The notes beneath the pieces were generated by a model, which did not search any database, had not been told where the DNA came from, and saw only the letters and a list, made by a program, of their open reading frames with translations. This document shows positions 1-5,746 of a stretch of DNA of 5,760 bases, in pieces. Source of the stretch: an uncultured Verrucomicrobium sp. (GTDB taxonomy: Bacteria > Verrucomicrobiota > Verrucomicrobiia > Methylacidiphilales > GAS474). The translations under genes and the position numbers were made by a program. The stretch is taken from positions 1-5,760 of the forward strand of contig CAISZB010000496.1 of NCBI GenBank assembly GCA_903889845.1, read 5' to 3'. Numbering within the stretch: the stretch's first letter is position 1; the number at the start of each line of letters is the position of its first letter.

Positions 1-275
1 ACTGTCTCCGGCCTACTGGAAGCGATCACGGGGGCGGGCAGCGCGACGAGGGCGGCGAGGCGGGCGGCCAGCCATTCCTTCGCCTTCGGCAGATCGCGGG
101 CGATGCCCTCTTTTTCGAGGCCCCGAACCCATTCGTCGGCCAAGGTGAAGCCGAGGTCGGCCTCGATGAAGGTCTCCTCCCAGTCGATCTTCTCCCCCTG
201 GAACTTCGAGAAAAAGTCTCCCAGCGCCGCGGCGGGGGAAAGCTTGTCGGCAAGCCGCCTCCAGAACCCGGCCAT
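1..275 (-). CDS. ftsY: Signal recognition particle receptor FtsY, N-terminal part (runs off the left edge)
   Basis: About 91 codons are present, from ATG at 275 to the window edge without a stop. The protein begins MAGFWRRLADKL and continues with GEKIDWEETFIEADLGF (about residues 27-43), which resembles the FtsY N-domain helix pattern in which an acidic helix ends in a conserved ADxG. The rest of the visible part (EWVRGLEKEGIARDLPKAKE and on) is helical and charged, as expected of the N-domain four-helix bundle. The GTPase G-domain would lie beyond the edge and cannot be checked. FtsY is the membrane-associated GTPase that docks SRP-ribosome complexes at the translocon. Its start overlaps the nusB stop by one base (TGATG), and GGGGGG lies six bases upstream of ATG, the best Shine-Dalgarno-like run in the window. 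Ffh, the homologous SRP GTPase, is the main alternative; the adjacency to nusB and the motif favour FtsY, but the missing G-domain limits certainty. Confidence 0.65.
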   Translation of the reverse strand, partial: MAGFWRRLADKLSPAAALGDFFSKFQGEKIDWEETFIEADLGFTLADEWVRGLEKEGIARDLPKAKEWLAARLAALVALPAPVIASSRPET

Positions 276-277
276 CA
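273..277 (-). promoter_or_regulatory. nusB stop / ftsY start overlap (TGATG)
   Basis: On the minus strand the nusB stop TGA (277-275) shares its last base with the ATG of the next gene (275-273). This arrangement usually means the downstream gene is translated by ribosomes finishing the upstream one. The purine run GGGGGG at about 282-287 lies inside the nusB C-terminus and could serve for reinitiation. Confidence 0.7.
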
Positions 278-733
278 GGAGCCCCCCGCCGCGTGCCGGG
301 CGGGGCGGAGCAGGTCCTTCCGCACCCGGTCGAGGATCCCGTTCACGAACCGCCCCGATTCCTCGGAACTGAAGCGCTTGGCGATCTCGATCGCCTCGTT
401 GATCGAGACGACGGGGGGGATGTCGTCCCGGAAAAGCATCTCGTAGCAGGCGATGCGGAGAATCGCCAGATCGACGGAGGCGATCCGCTCGAAGTCCCAG
501 TTTTCGGCGTAAATCTTGATCTTCTCATCGACGGGGACGAGGTGGGCGAAGAGGCCCCGGATCAGTCCTTCGGCGAATTCGCGGGTCGGCCCCTCGATCT
601 CGCGGAGGGCCCAGAAGAGTTCGAGGGCTTTGTCTGGATTTTCAAGCCCCTTCCCCTGGGGCGTTCCCGCTCCGGCATGGTGCTGGTAAAGAAACTGCAC
701 CGCGCATTCGCGGCCAAGACGGCGGAGAGACAT
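275..733 (-). CDS. nusB: Transcription antitermination factor NusB
   Basis: The 152-residue product is slightly longer than typical NusB. It starts MSLRRLGRECAVQFLYQHH, the family's N-terminal helix with the AxQxLYQ-like pattern. The core signatures are ENWDFERIASVDLAILRIA (residues 77-95) followed by CYEML, and VSINEAIEIAKRFSSEESG (109-127) followed by RFVNGILDRV, both diagnostic of the all-helical NusB fold. NusB binds boxA RNA together with S10 (NusE) and helps RNA polymerase read through rRNA operons. Residues 20-40, rich in Gly, Pro and Lys, form a loop after helix 1, and the last dozen residues (LLRPARHAAGGS) are probably a disordered tail. The ATG at 733 places the conserved helix at the expected distance from the N-terminus. 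No clear Shine-Dalgarno precedes it; the nearest G run is about 23-27 bases upstream. It follows ribH by 54 bases and overlaps ftsY, matching the common rib-nusB linkage of bacteria. Confidence 0.96.
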   Translation of the reverse strand: MSLRRLGRECAVQFLYQHHAGAGTPQGKGLENPDKALELFWALREIEGPTREFAEGLIRGLFAHLVPVDEKIKIYAENWDFERIASVDLAILRIACYEMLFRDDIPPVVSINEAIEIAKRFSSEESGRFVNGILDRVRKDLLRPARHAAGGS

Positions 734-787
734 AGGGGATCAGAGTAGGAGCTTTGCCCCCGCTCGGCAATCGCCGCCGCAAAAAAG
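734..787 (-). other. ribH-nusB intergenic gap, no terminator seen
   Basis: This 54-base gap reads CTTTTTTGCGG right after the ribH stop on the minus strand. The T run is not preceded by a GC-rich hairpin, so it does not look like an intrinsic terminator. A four-base-pair inverted repeat (765-768 with 773-776) is too short to matter alone. Co-transcription of ribH and nusB is therefore the simplest reading. Confidence 0.5.
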
Positions 788-1282
788 TTACTGTGCCGCC
801 TGGATATTCCCGGCCCGCCGCTCCAAATGGAGGCCCGCCGACCGGAGGGACTCCGACAGCTCCAGGGCGGCCCGGGAGGCCTCGATGCCCCGGTTCAGGC
901 GGCCCGTCGTCCGGGCGCGGACGTCCTTTTCGTTGCTCACGGAGAGGATCTCGTGGAAGACCGGAACGTTGTAATCGAGAGTGATCTGCATTAGCGCGTC
1001 GGTGCAGGCCCGGAGGATCTCCCCGGCATGCTGGGTCTTCCCCGTCCAGACGACGCCGAAGGCGAGGATGCCGTCGTAGCAACCCGTCTTGGCGAGACGG
1101 AGGACGGCGATCGGGATCTCGAAGGCGCCCGGCACCCGGACGACGTCGAATCCGTGCTCCCGCAGTTCCCGCTGGGCCGAGAGCAGCATCGCGTCGCAAT
1201 ATTCCCGATGGTACGTGCTCACCACCGCGGCATACCGGTAGACAGGGGAAGAAGAGGAAGAGGAGGAAGAAAACTCGGCCAT
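788..1282 (-). CDS. ribH: 6,7-dimethyl-8-ribityllumazine synthase (RibH)
   Basis: The enzyme condenses 3,4-dihydroxy-2-butanone 4-phosphate with 5-amino-6-ribitylamino-uracil to lumazine, the penultimate step of riboflavin synthesis. The protein has 164 residues. Visible signatures are VVSTYHREYCDAML (20-33), RVPGAFEIPIAVLRL (49-63), GVVWTGKTQH (76-85) with His85 at the position of the catalytic His, and VPVFHEIL (106-113). The family usually has GxVIxGxTxH at the second-last motif and a GVLTxDTxEQAxxR-like segment at the last; here it is WTGKTQH and HEILSVSNEKDVRARTTG, so this is a divergent subgroup. The conserved Arg expected there is probably Arg122 or Arg124. The N-terminus carries eight consecutive serines (5-12), which are not part of the known fold. 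The ATG at 1282 is preceded by AAAAGCTGACC, without a Shine-Dalgarno. The gene lies between ribBA (100 bases upstream) and nusB (54 bases downstream), consistent with the assignment. Confidence 0.94.
   Translation of the reverse strand: MAEFSSSSSSSSPVYRYAAVVSTYHREYCDAMLLSAQRELREHGFDVVRVPGAFEIPIAVLRLAKTGCYDGILAFGVVWTGKTQHAGEILRACTDALMQITLDYNVPVFHEILSVSNEKDVRARTTGRLNRGIEASRAALELSESLRSAGLHLERRAGNIQAAQ
1247..1270 (-). repeat. Poly-serine codon tract in ribH
   Basis: Eight serine codons, a mixture of TCT and TCC, encode residues 5-12 of RibH. They lie in an uninterrupted 30-base homopurine run on the plus strand (1244-1273), a simple repeat that could vary in length by replication slippage. Confidence 0.9.
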
Positions 1283-1382
1283 GGTCAGCTTTTGCCCGTA
1301 GTCTTTTTCCCTACAAAGGCAACTTAAGCGTAACGTTCCGGCCCTCGCTTTGCATGGGGAATAATACTCAGGCCGGAGAGGG
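1283..1382 (-). other. ribBA-ribH intergenic region
   Basis: This is the longest gap inside the operon. It has no open frame that reads as a gene, and I see no conserved FMN riboswitch motif. A TATTAT hexamer on the minus strand (about 1362-1367) resembles a -10 box, but no matching -35 box sits at a suitable distance. The main structure is the inverted repeat listed separately. An internal promoter or an RNA processing site for ribH-nusB-ftsY is possible but unproven. Confidence 0.4.
1337..1377 (-). repeat. Seven-base inverted repeat between ribBA and ribH
   Basis: TCCGGCC (1337-1343) and GGCCGGA (1371-1377) are perfect inverted repeats separated by 27 bases. In the ribBA-ribH transcript they could form a 7-bp GC-rich stem. 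No T run follows, so this is not an intrinsic terminator; it might protect or separate mRNA segments, or be a protein site. Chance is a real alternative in such GC-rich DNA. Confidence 0.35.
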
Positions 1383-2735
1383 TTAAAGAATATGCCCCAT
1401 CTTCACCCGTTTCGTGTCGAGGTAACGCTTGTTGTGGGGATTGGGGGCGACGCGGATCGGCACCTGTTCGACGACCTCCAGTCCGTACCCGGCCAGGCCG
1501 ACGATCTTCTTCGGGTTGTTCGTCATCAGGCGGAGCTTCCGGACGCCGAGGTCGAAGAGGATCTGCGCCCCGAGGCCGTATTCGCGCAGGTCGCCCGGAT
1601 AGCCCAGTTTGAGGTTCGCCTGCACCGTGTCGAGGCCCTGTTCCTGCAGCTTGTAGGCGTGAATCTTCGCCGCGAGGCCGATGCCCCGGCCCTCCTGCCG
1701 CATGTAGAGCAGAACACCGCGCCCTTCCTGCGCGATCCGCCGCAGCGCCTCGTGAAGCTGGGGACCGCAGTCGCAACGACAGGAGCCGAGGACGTCCCCC
1801 GTCAGACACTCACTGTGGACGCGGACGAGGACGGGGTCCTTCCCCTCCTTGAAATCCTCCCGATCGATCTCCCCTCGGACGATCGCCAGGTGGTGCAGGC
1901 CATCGACGACCGACTGGTAGAGGTAGAGGTCGAAGTCGCCGTATTCGGTCGGCAACTTCACCTTCTCCTGGAACTCGACCAGCTTCTCGCTCCGACGGCG
2001 GTACTCGATGAGGGAGCGGATCGTGCAGAGCTTGAGGCTGTGCTTCTTCTTGAACTTCAGGAGCTGTGGCAGGCGGGCCATCGTCCCGTCATCGTTCATG
2101 ATCTCGCAGATCACGGCGGAGGGGTCGAGGCCGGCCAGCCGCATCAGATCGACGGAGGCCTCCGTATGCCCCGCGCGCTGGAGGACGCCGCCCGGCTTCG
2201 CCTGGAGGGGGAAAACGTGGCCCGGCTGGACGAGCGCGGAAGGCTCTGCCTTCGGGTCGGCTAGAATCTGGATCGCCTTCGCGCGGTCGGCGGCGCTGAT
2301 GCCGGTCGTCACCCCGTCGGCGGCATCGACGGAGACAGTGAAATCGGTCCGCAGGCTCTCCCGGTTGTCGTTGACCATCCGGGTCAGGCCCAGGTGGGCC
2401 GCCCGCTCCTGAGTCACCGGGACACAGACCAGACCCCGGGCGTAGCGAACCATGAAATTGACCGCCGCCGTCGTCGTCTTCGAGGCGGCGATGACCAGGT
2501 CTCCCTCGTTCTCCCGGGAGGCGTCATCGGTGACGATCACCATTTTGCCCTTTTTCAGGTCGGCCAGGATCGCCGGGATCGAATCGCAGCAGTCCGCCTC
2601 GTTTTCCGCCGGGGTTTGGGCTTGCGCCTGGGCCTTCCCGTTCCGTCCCCCCGCCGCCTTGGCCTTCGCCTTCGCGCGGAGGGTGGCGTTCTTTTTTTGA
2701 GCTGAGGCTGGGATCGGGGCTGGGGTGGCAGGCAT
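1383..2735 (-). CDS. ribBA: Bifunctional 3,4-dihydroxy-2-butanone 4-phosphate synthase / GTP cyclohydrolase II (RibBA)
   Basis: This 450-residue protein fuses two enzymes that start the two arms of riboflavin synthesis. The RibB half (about 52-255) converts ribulose 5-phosphate to the butanone phosphate and formate; it shows SRENEGDLVIAA (73-84), GISAADRA (145-152) and AGHTEASVDL (188-197). The RibA half (about 256-450) opens GTP; it shows HSECLTGDVLGSCRCDCGPQ (307-326), with zinc-binding Cys310, Cys321 and Cys323, then YMRQEGRGIGL (344-354), DLREYGLGAQIL (382-393) and LMTNNPKK (403-410). Both catalytic halves look intact. The first ~50 residues are an Ala/Lys/Gln-rich low-complexity extension (AKAKAKAAGG, KAQAQAQ). 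No ATG, GTG or TTG codon lies between the first ATG and Met65, inside the RibB core, so the extension is probably translated. The gene follows alaS by 22 bases and has CCCCTCCTCC, not a Shine-Dalgarno, directly before ATG. ribH is the next gene. Confidence 0.97.
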   Translation of the reverse strand: MPATPAPIPASAQKKNATLRAKAKAKAAGGRNGKAQAQAQTPAENEADCCDSIPAILADLKKGKMVIVTDDASRENEGDLVIAASKTTTAAVNFMVRYARGLVCVPVTQERAAHLGLTRMVNDNRESLRTDFTVSVDAADGVTTGISAADRAKAIQILADPKAEPSALVQPGHVFPLQAKPGGVLQRAGHTEASVDLMRLAGLDPSAVICEIMNDDGTMARLPQLLKFKKKHSLKLCTIRSLIEYRRRSEKLVEFQEKVKLPTEYGDFDLYLYQSVVDGLHHLAIVRGEIDREDFKEGKDPVLVRVHSECLTGDVLGSCRCDCGPQLHEALRRIAQEGRGVLLYMRQEGRGIGLAAKIHAYKLQEQGLDTVQANLKLGYPGDLREYGLGAQILFDLGVRKLRLMTNNPKKIVGLAGYGLEVVEQVPIRVAPNPHNKRYLDTKRVKMGHIL

Positions 2736-2745
2736 GGAGGAGGGG
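2736..2745 (-). promoter_or_regulatory. Pyrimidine-rich leader directly before ribBA
   Basis: The minus strand reads CCCCTCCTCC immediately before ATG. This resembles the 16S rRNA anti-Shine-Dalgarno itself rather than its complement, so normal Shine-Dalgarno pairing is not possible here. The same CCTCCTCC stretch precedes alaS. Confidence 0.5.
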
Positions 2746-2757
2746 TTTTAAGGAAGA

Positions 2758-5517
2758 CTAGAATAGCTGAATCGCCCGCTTCAGCGCATCGGGTATTTTG
2801 TCCGGGGCATCGCCCGAACCCCGGGCGAAGCCCGGCTTCCCGCCGCCCTTGCCGTTCACGATCGGCGCGATTTCCTGCAGGATCGCCGAGGCGTTGAGGA
2901 CCACCTTGAATTCCTCGCCGACGGAGACGGCCAGCGTCGCCCGACCCTGGGCCCGCGCCGCCAGAACGGCGACGCCGTGCCAATCCTTCTTCAGGGCGTC
3001 GGCCAAGTGGACGAGGAAATCGGGATGCCGCTCGCCGCAATCCTCGATGAGCGTCGGGACCCCGTTCCGCTCCGTCACCTTCTGGAGCAGGAGGGGGGCC
3101 AGCTCCGCCGCCTCCGACTGGAGCCGGGCGGTGAAATTCGCCGCCTCCTCCTTTTCCCACTGGCGGACCTCCCGTTCGAGGATCGCCAGCCGCTCCTGCC
3201 GGGCCAGCAACTGGTGCCAATTGGCGCGGGGGGCCTCCGCCTCGACGTATTCGGGAAGGGGCTCGATGTCGGCCTTCTTCGCGTGGAGGGCCTGCCAGCG
3301 CTCGTCCTGCTTCGGCAGCTCGTGGCGGACGTGGTCGGTCAGCGCCCAGCCCGCGACGGCCTCGATCCGGCGGATCCCGGCGGCGATGCCGCTCTCCAGG
3401 ATGACCTTCACGAAACCGATCTGGGAGGTCGACTGAACGTGGGTCCCGCCGCACAGCTCCTTCGAGTAATCGCCGATGGAGACCACGCGGACCGATTCCC
3501 CGTACTTGTCGCCGAAGAGCTGGAGGATCGTCGGGTCCCCCTTCACCTCGGCATAGGGCCGCTCCTCGGTGAAGATCGTGTCGTCGGCCTCGACCTTCTC
3601 GACGATCTTCCGCTGGACTTCCATGAGCTGCTCGTCCGAAACCGGCTGCGGGTGGGAGAAATCGAAACGGAAACGGTCGGGCGTGACCAGGGACCCCTTC
3701 TGCGCGACCCCGTCGCCGAGGACTTCCCGCAACGCCCAATGGAGGAGGTGTGTCGCGGAGTGGTGGGCGCTGATCCGATAACGGCGGACGGGATCGACCC
3801 GGAGGCCGATGTCGCTCCCTTCCTTCAGTTCCCCGTCGGGCTGGAGGAGCTTGTGAAAGAAGATCCCGCTGCCGCCCTTCGTCGTCGTCTCGACCGGGAG
3901 GGGGCGGTCGCCGAGGAAGAGCTCGCCCGAGTCGCCGACCTGGCCGCCCATCTCCGCATAGAACGGCGTCTGGTCGACCACGACGACGGAGCCATCGACG
4001 TGGAGGACCTTCGCCACGGTCTCCAGCGTCTCGTAGCCGAGGAAGTCGGTCGGAGGGAGGGTCAGCTCGGAGATTTCGACGGAGATGATCTCCTTCTTCT
4101 GCGCCGCCTGGGACCGGGTGCGCTGCTCCTCCATGAGGGCGTGGAAGCCCTCCTCGCCATCCTCATCCAGGCCCAGCCCCCGCTCCCGCGCCATGAGCTG
4201 CGTGAGGTCGAGGGGGAAGCCGTAGGTGTCGTAGAGCTTGAAGGCGTCGGCCCCGGAGACCGCCTTCCCCGGCGAGGCGGCCGCCGTCGCGGCGACTTCC
4301 TCGAAAAGGGCCAGGCCGCGGTCGATCGTCTTCGAGAAGCTCTCCTCCTCCTCCCGGATCGTCTTCGCGATGGCGTCGCGGTCGCGATCGACCTGGGAGA
4401 AGACCGCTCCCATCGTGTCGGCGACGACGGGGACCAACTCGTGGAGGAACGGCTTGTGGAAACCGAGTATCCGTCCGTAGCGGACCGCCCGGCGCAGGAT
4501 GCGGCGCAGGACATAGCCCCGCCCCTCGTTGCTGGGGCGGATGCCGTCGCCGATGGCGAAGGTCAGCGTGCGGAGGTGGTCGGCGATGACGCGGAAGGCG
4601 ACGTCGATCCGCTCCTCCTCCGTCTCCCCGGTCGAGCCCGCCTTCGGCAGCGTCGAGCCGTAGCGCTTCCCTGTGAGCTTCTCGATCGCCGAGAAGTAGG
4701 GACGAAAGACGTCGGTCTCATAATTGGAGATCTTCGAAGGATTGAAGACCGTGAAATTCTGCGTGCACTGGATCACCGAGGCGACCCGCTCGAAGCCCAT
4801 CCCCGTGTCGACGTGCTTCGCCGGAAGCGGGGCGAAGGTCCCGTCCTGGTTCGCATTGTATTGGATGAAGACGAGGTTCCAGATTTCGATGCACCGGGCA
4901 TCGCCCTTGTTGACGAGGGAACCGGCGGTGTTCCCCGCCGGGGTGAGATCGACGTGGACTTCTGAGCAGGGACCGCAGGGGCCGGTCTCCCCCATCATCC
5001 AGAAATTGTCCTTCTTGTTCCCGTAGACGATATGGACCAGCGGATCGAGGCCGTGCTGGGCGAAGATCGCGCTCCAGAGGTCGTAGGATTCCTTGTCGAA
5101 CTCGGCCGGGTCGCCGTCCTGCGGCTTGTAGACCGTGGCGTAGAGGCGGTTCGCCGGGATCTTCCAGCGGCCGACGAGGAGCTCCCACGCCCACGCGATC
5201 GCCTCGGCCTTGAAATACTCGCCGAACGACCAGTTCCCGAGCATCTCGAAGAACGTGTGATGGTACGTGTCGAGGCCGACGTCCTCCAGATCGTTGTGCT
5301 TCCCGCCCGCGCGGATGCACTTCTGTGTGTCGGCGGCCCGCGGCGGCGTGTAGGGGCAGTTCGCCTTCCCGAGGAAAATCGGGACGAACTGATTCATCCC
5401 CGCATTGGTGAAGAGGAGATTCGGCGAGTCCGGGAGCAGACTCGAAGACGTGACGATGGAATGGTTCTTTTCGCGAAAGAATTCGAGGAAGCTGTCTCGG
5501 ATCTGGGCAGACGTCAT
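2758..5517 (-). CDS. alaS: Alanyl-tRNA synthetase (AlaRS)
   Basis: The 919-residue enzyme attaches alanine to tRNA-Ala and hydrolyses mischarged Ser- or Gly-tRNA-Ala. The catalytic domain begins at MTSAQIRDSFLEFFREKNH and includes LLFTNAGMNQF, FEMLGNWSFGEYF (90-102), GETGPCGPCSE (176-186) and VDTGMGFERV (236-245). The tRNA-recognition region contains GRGYVLRRILRRAVRYG. The editing domain carries its zinc site: HSATH (His586, His590) and CGGTH (Cys689, His693). The C-terminal C-Ala domain ends with NGKGGGKPGFARGSGDAP. All key residues are present, so the gene looks functional. Length is somewhat above the usual ~875, partly from a longer stretch at about 251-307. The start was set at ATG 5517 because the family N-terminus follows at once; an in-frame TTG at 5556 would add 13 residues without family support. 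TTTTCCTCCTCCC precedes the ATG and there is no Shine-Dalgarno. It is the first gene of the cluster; ribBA follows 22 bases later. Confidence 0.98.
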   Translation of the reverse strand: MTSAQIRDSFLEFFREKNHSIVTSSSLLPDSPNLLFTNAGMNQFVPIFLGKANCPYTPPRAADTQKCIRAGGKHNDLEDVGLDTYHHTFFEMLGNWSFGEYFKAEAIAWAWELLVGRWKIPANRLYATVYKPQDGDPAEFDKESYDLWSAIFAQHGLDPLVHIVYGNKKDNFWMMGETGPCGPCSEVHVDLTPAGNTAGSLVNKGDARCIEIWNLVFIQYNANQDGTFAPLPAKHVDTGMGFERVASVIQCTQNFTVFNPSKISNYETDVFRPYFSAIEKLTGKRYGSTLPKAGSTGETEEERIDVAFRVIADHLRTLTFAIGDGIRPSNEGRGYVLRRILRRAVRYGRILGFHKPFLHELVPVVADTMGAVFSQVDRDRDAIAKTIREEEESFSKTIDRGLALFEEVAATAAASPGKAVSGADAFKLYDTYGFPLDLTQLMARERGLGLDEDGEEGFHALMEEQRTRSQAAQKKEIISVEISELTLPPTDFLGYETLETVAKVLHVDGSVVVVDQTPFYAEMGGQVGDSGELFLGDRPLPVETTTKGGSGIFFHKLLQPDGELKEGSDIGLRVDPVRRYRISAHHSATHLLHWALREVLGDGVAQKGSLVTPDRFRFDFSHPQPVSDEQLMEVQRKIVEKVEADDTIFTEERPYAEVKGDPTILQLFGDKYGESVRVVSIGDYSKELCGGTHVQSTSQIGFVKVILESGIAAGIRRIEAVAGWALTDHVRHELPKQDERWQALHAKKADIEPLPEYVEAEAPRANWHQLLARQERLAILEREVRQWEKEEAANFTARLQSEAAELAPLLLQKVTERNGVPTLIEDCGERHPDFLVHLADALKKDWHGVAVLAARAQGRATLAVSVGEEFKVVLNASAILQEIAPIVNGKGGGKPGFARGSGDAPDKIPDALKRAIQLF

Positions 5518-5530
5518 GGGAGGAGGAAAA
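5518..5530 (-). promoter_or_regulatory. Pyrimidine-rich leader directly before alaS
   Basis: TTTTCCTCCTCCC sits immediately upstream of the alaS ATG on the minus strand. It contains no purine-rich ribosome binding site, and it shares CCTCCTCC with the leader of ribBA. Initiation at both genes would need a Shine-Dalgarno-independent mode or upstream coupling. Confidence 0.5.
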
Positions 5531-5542
5531 CTAGTGTCCGCC

Positions 5543-5564
5543 CGGCAAATATACAAGTTCGCCG
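5543..5564 (-). other. Hairpin in the alaS leader
   Basis: On the minus strand CGGCGAA (5564-5558) can pair with TTTGCCG (5549-5543), giving seven pairs including one G-U around an eight-base loop (CTTGTATA). The stem would end about 25 bases before the alaS ATG in any transcript that crosses it. The plus-strand version has a mismatch, so the stem favours minus-strand RNA. No T run follows closely. Confidence 0.35.
5548..5553 (-). promoter_or_regulatory. Possible -10 box of an alaS promoter
   Basis: TATATT on the minus strand matches five of six bases of the sigma-70 -10 consensus and lies about 31 bases before the alaS ATG. No convincing -35 hexamer lies 16-18 bases upstream (CCTAAA at 17), so support is weak. 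The box overlaps the leader hairpin, and the two readings may exclude each other. Confidence 0.3.
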
Positions 5565-5573
5565 TTTGAATTT

Positions 5574-5746
5574 AGGCAGCCCTTCGGGACCGGGCAGAAT
5601 CGCTTACGCTTCCCTGTACAGCTCCATGCCCACCGCGCGTTTGTAGGCTTCTGAGGGGTGCCCCCTCAGGTTGGCTCCCGCCCCTGCCAATTGGTTTCCC
5701 CTTTGGGTAGTTGCGCTATCGCGCAGGCAGTCCCAGCTAAGAGCCC
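5574..5746 (-). ncRNA. Candidate structured RNA upstream of alaS, class unknown
   Basis: This stretch lacks a convincing gene and can be drawn as a closed RNA of about 173 nt on the minus strand. The ends pair in three blocks: 5743-5746 with 5574-5577, 5736-5738 with 5578-5580, and 5729-5734 with 5586-5591. Inside, 5720-5726 pairs with 5633-5639 (seven pairs, one G-U) and 5627-5631 pairs with 5592-5596 (GGGCA/UGCCC), making a three-way junction. A strong 8-bp hairpin lies at 5651-5669, and a GUAA-capped stem (GAAGC GUAA GC) lies near 5602-5612. The length and long closing stem would suit a 6S-like RNA, and a leader element of alaS is also possible. The hallmark motifs of tmRNA, RNase P RNA, small SRP RNA, T-box and FMN riboswitch were not found. 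The fold was drawn by eye without energy calculation, and a local alternative (5726-5730 with 5684-5688) competes with it. Confidence 0.3.
5651..5669 (-). repeat. Strong 8-bp hairpin with three-base loop
   Basis: CTGAGGGG and CCCCTCAG are perfect inverted repeats with GCA between them on the minus strand. Neither strand has a T run after it (AAGCC on minus, GTTGG on plus), so it is not an intrinsic terminator. It would cap the candidate RNA described for this region. Confidence 0.7.

Noticed and set aside
781..790. Intrinsic terminator after ribH based on CTTTTTTG
   Set aside because: No GC-rich stem precedes the T run on the minus strand; only a weak four-pair repeat lies after it.
1392..2264. 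Plus-strand open frame of 290 codons opposite ribBA
   Set aside because: Antisense shadow of RibBA, whose catalytic motifs are complete on the minus strand.
2736..2757. FMN riboswitch in front of ribBA
   Set aside because: The gap after alaS is only 22 bases, too short for the element, and no conserved FMN-riboswitch motif was seen elsewhere in the window.
2555..3739. Minus-strand open frame of 394 codons spanning the alaS-ribBA junction
   Set aside because: It is a shifted frame of two real genes, with Arg/Pro/Gly-rich low-complexity translation.
2977..4965. Long plus-strand open frame (662 codons) opposite alaS
   Set aside because: It is fully antisense to a gene with intact AlaRS motifs. 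Such mirror frames are common in GC-rich coding DNA, and the translation shows no recognisable domain.
5518..5556. Upstream TTG start for alaS adding 13 residues
   Set aside because: The extra residues (MYICRADTSFPPP) have no match to AlaRS N-termini, and the codon overlaps the promoter-like box and hairpin; ATG at 5517 fits the family.
5651..5669. Intrinsic terminator of an upstream gene
   Set aside because: The hairpin is strong, but neither strand has a following T run.
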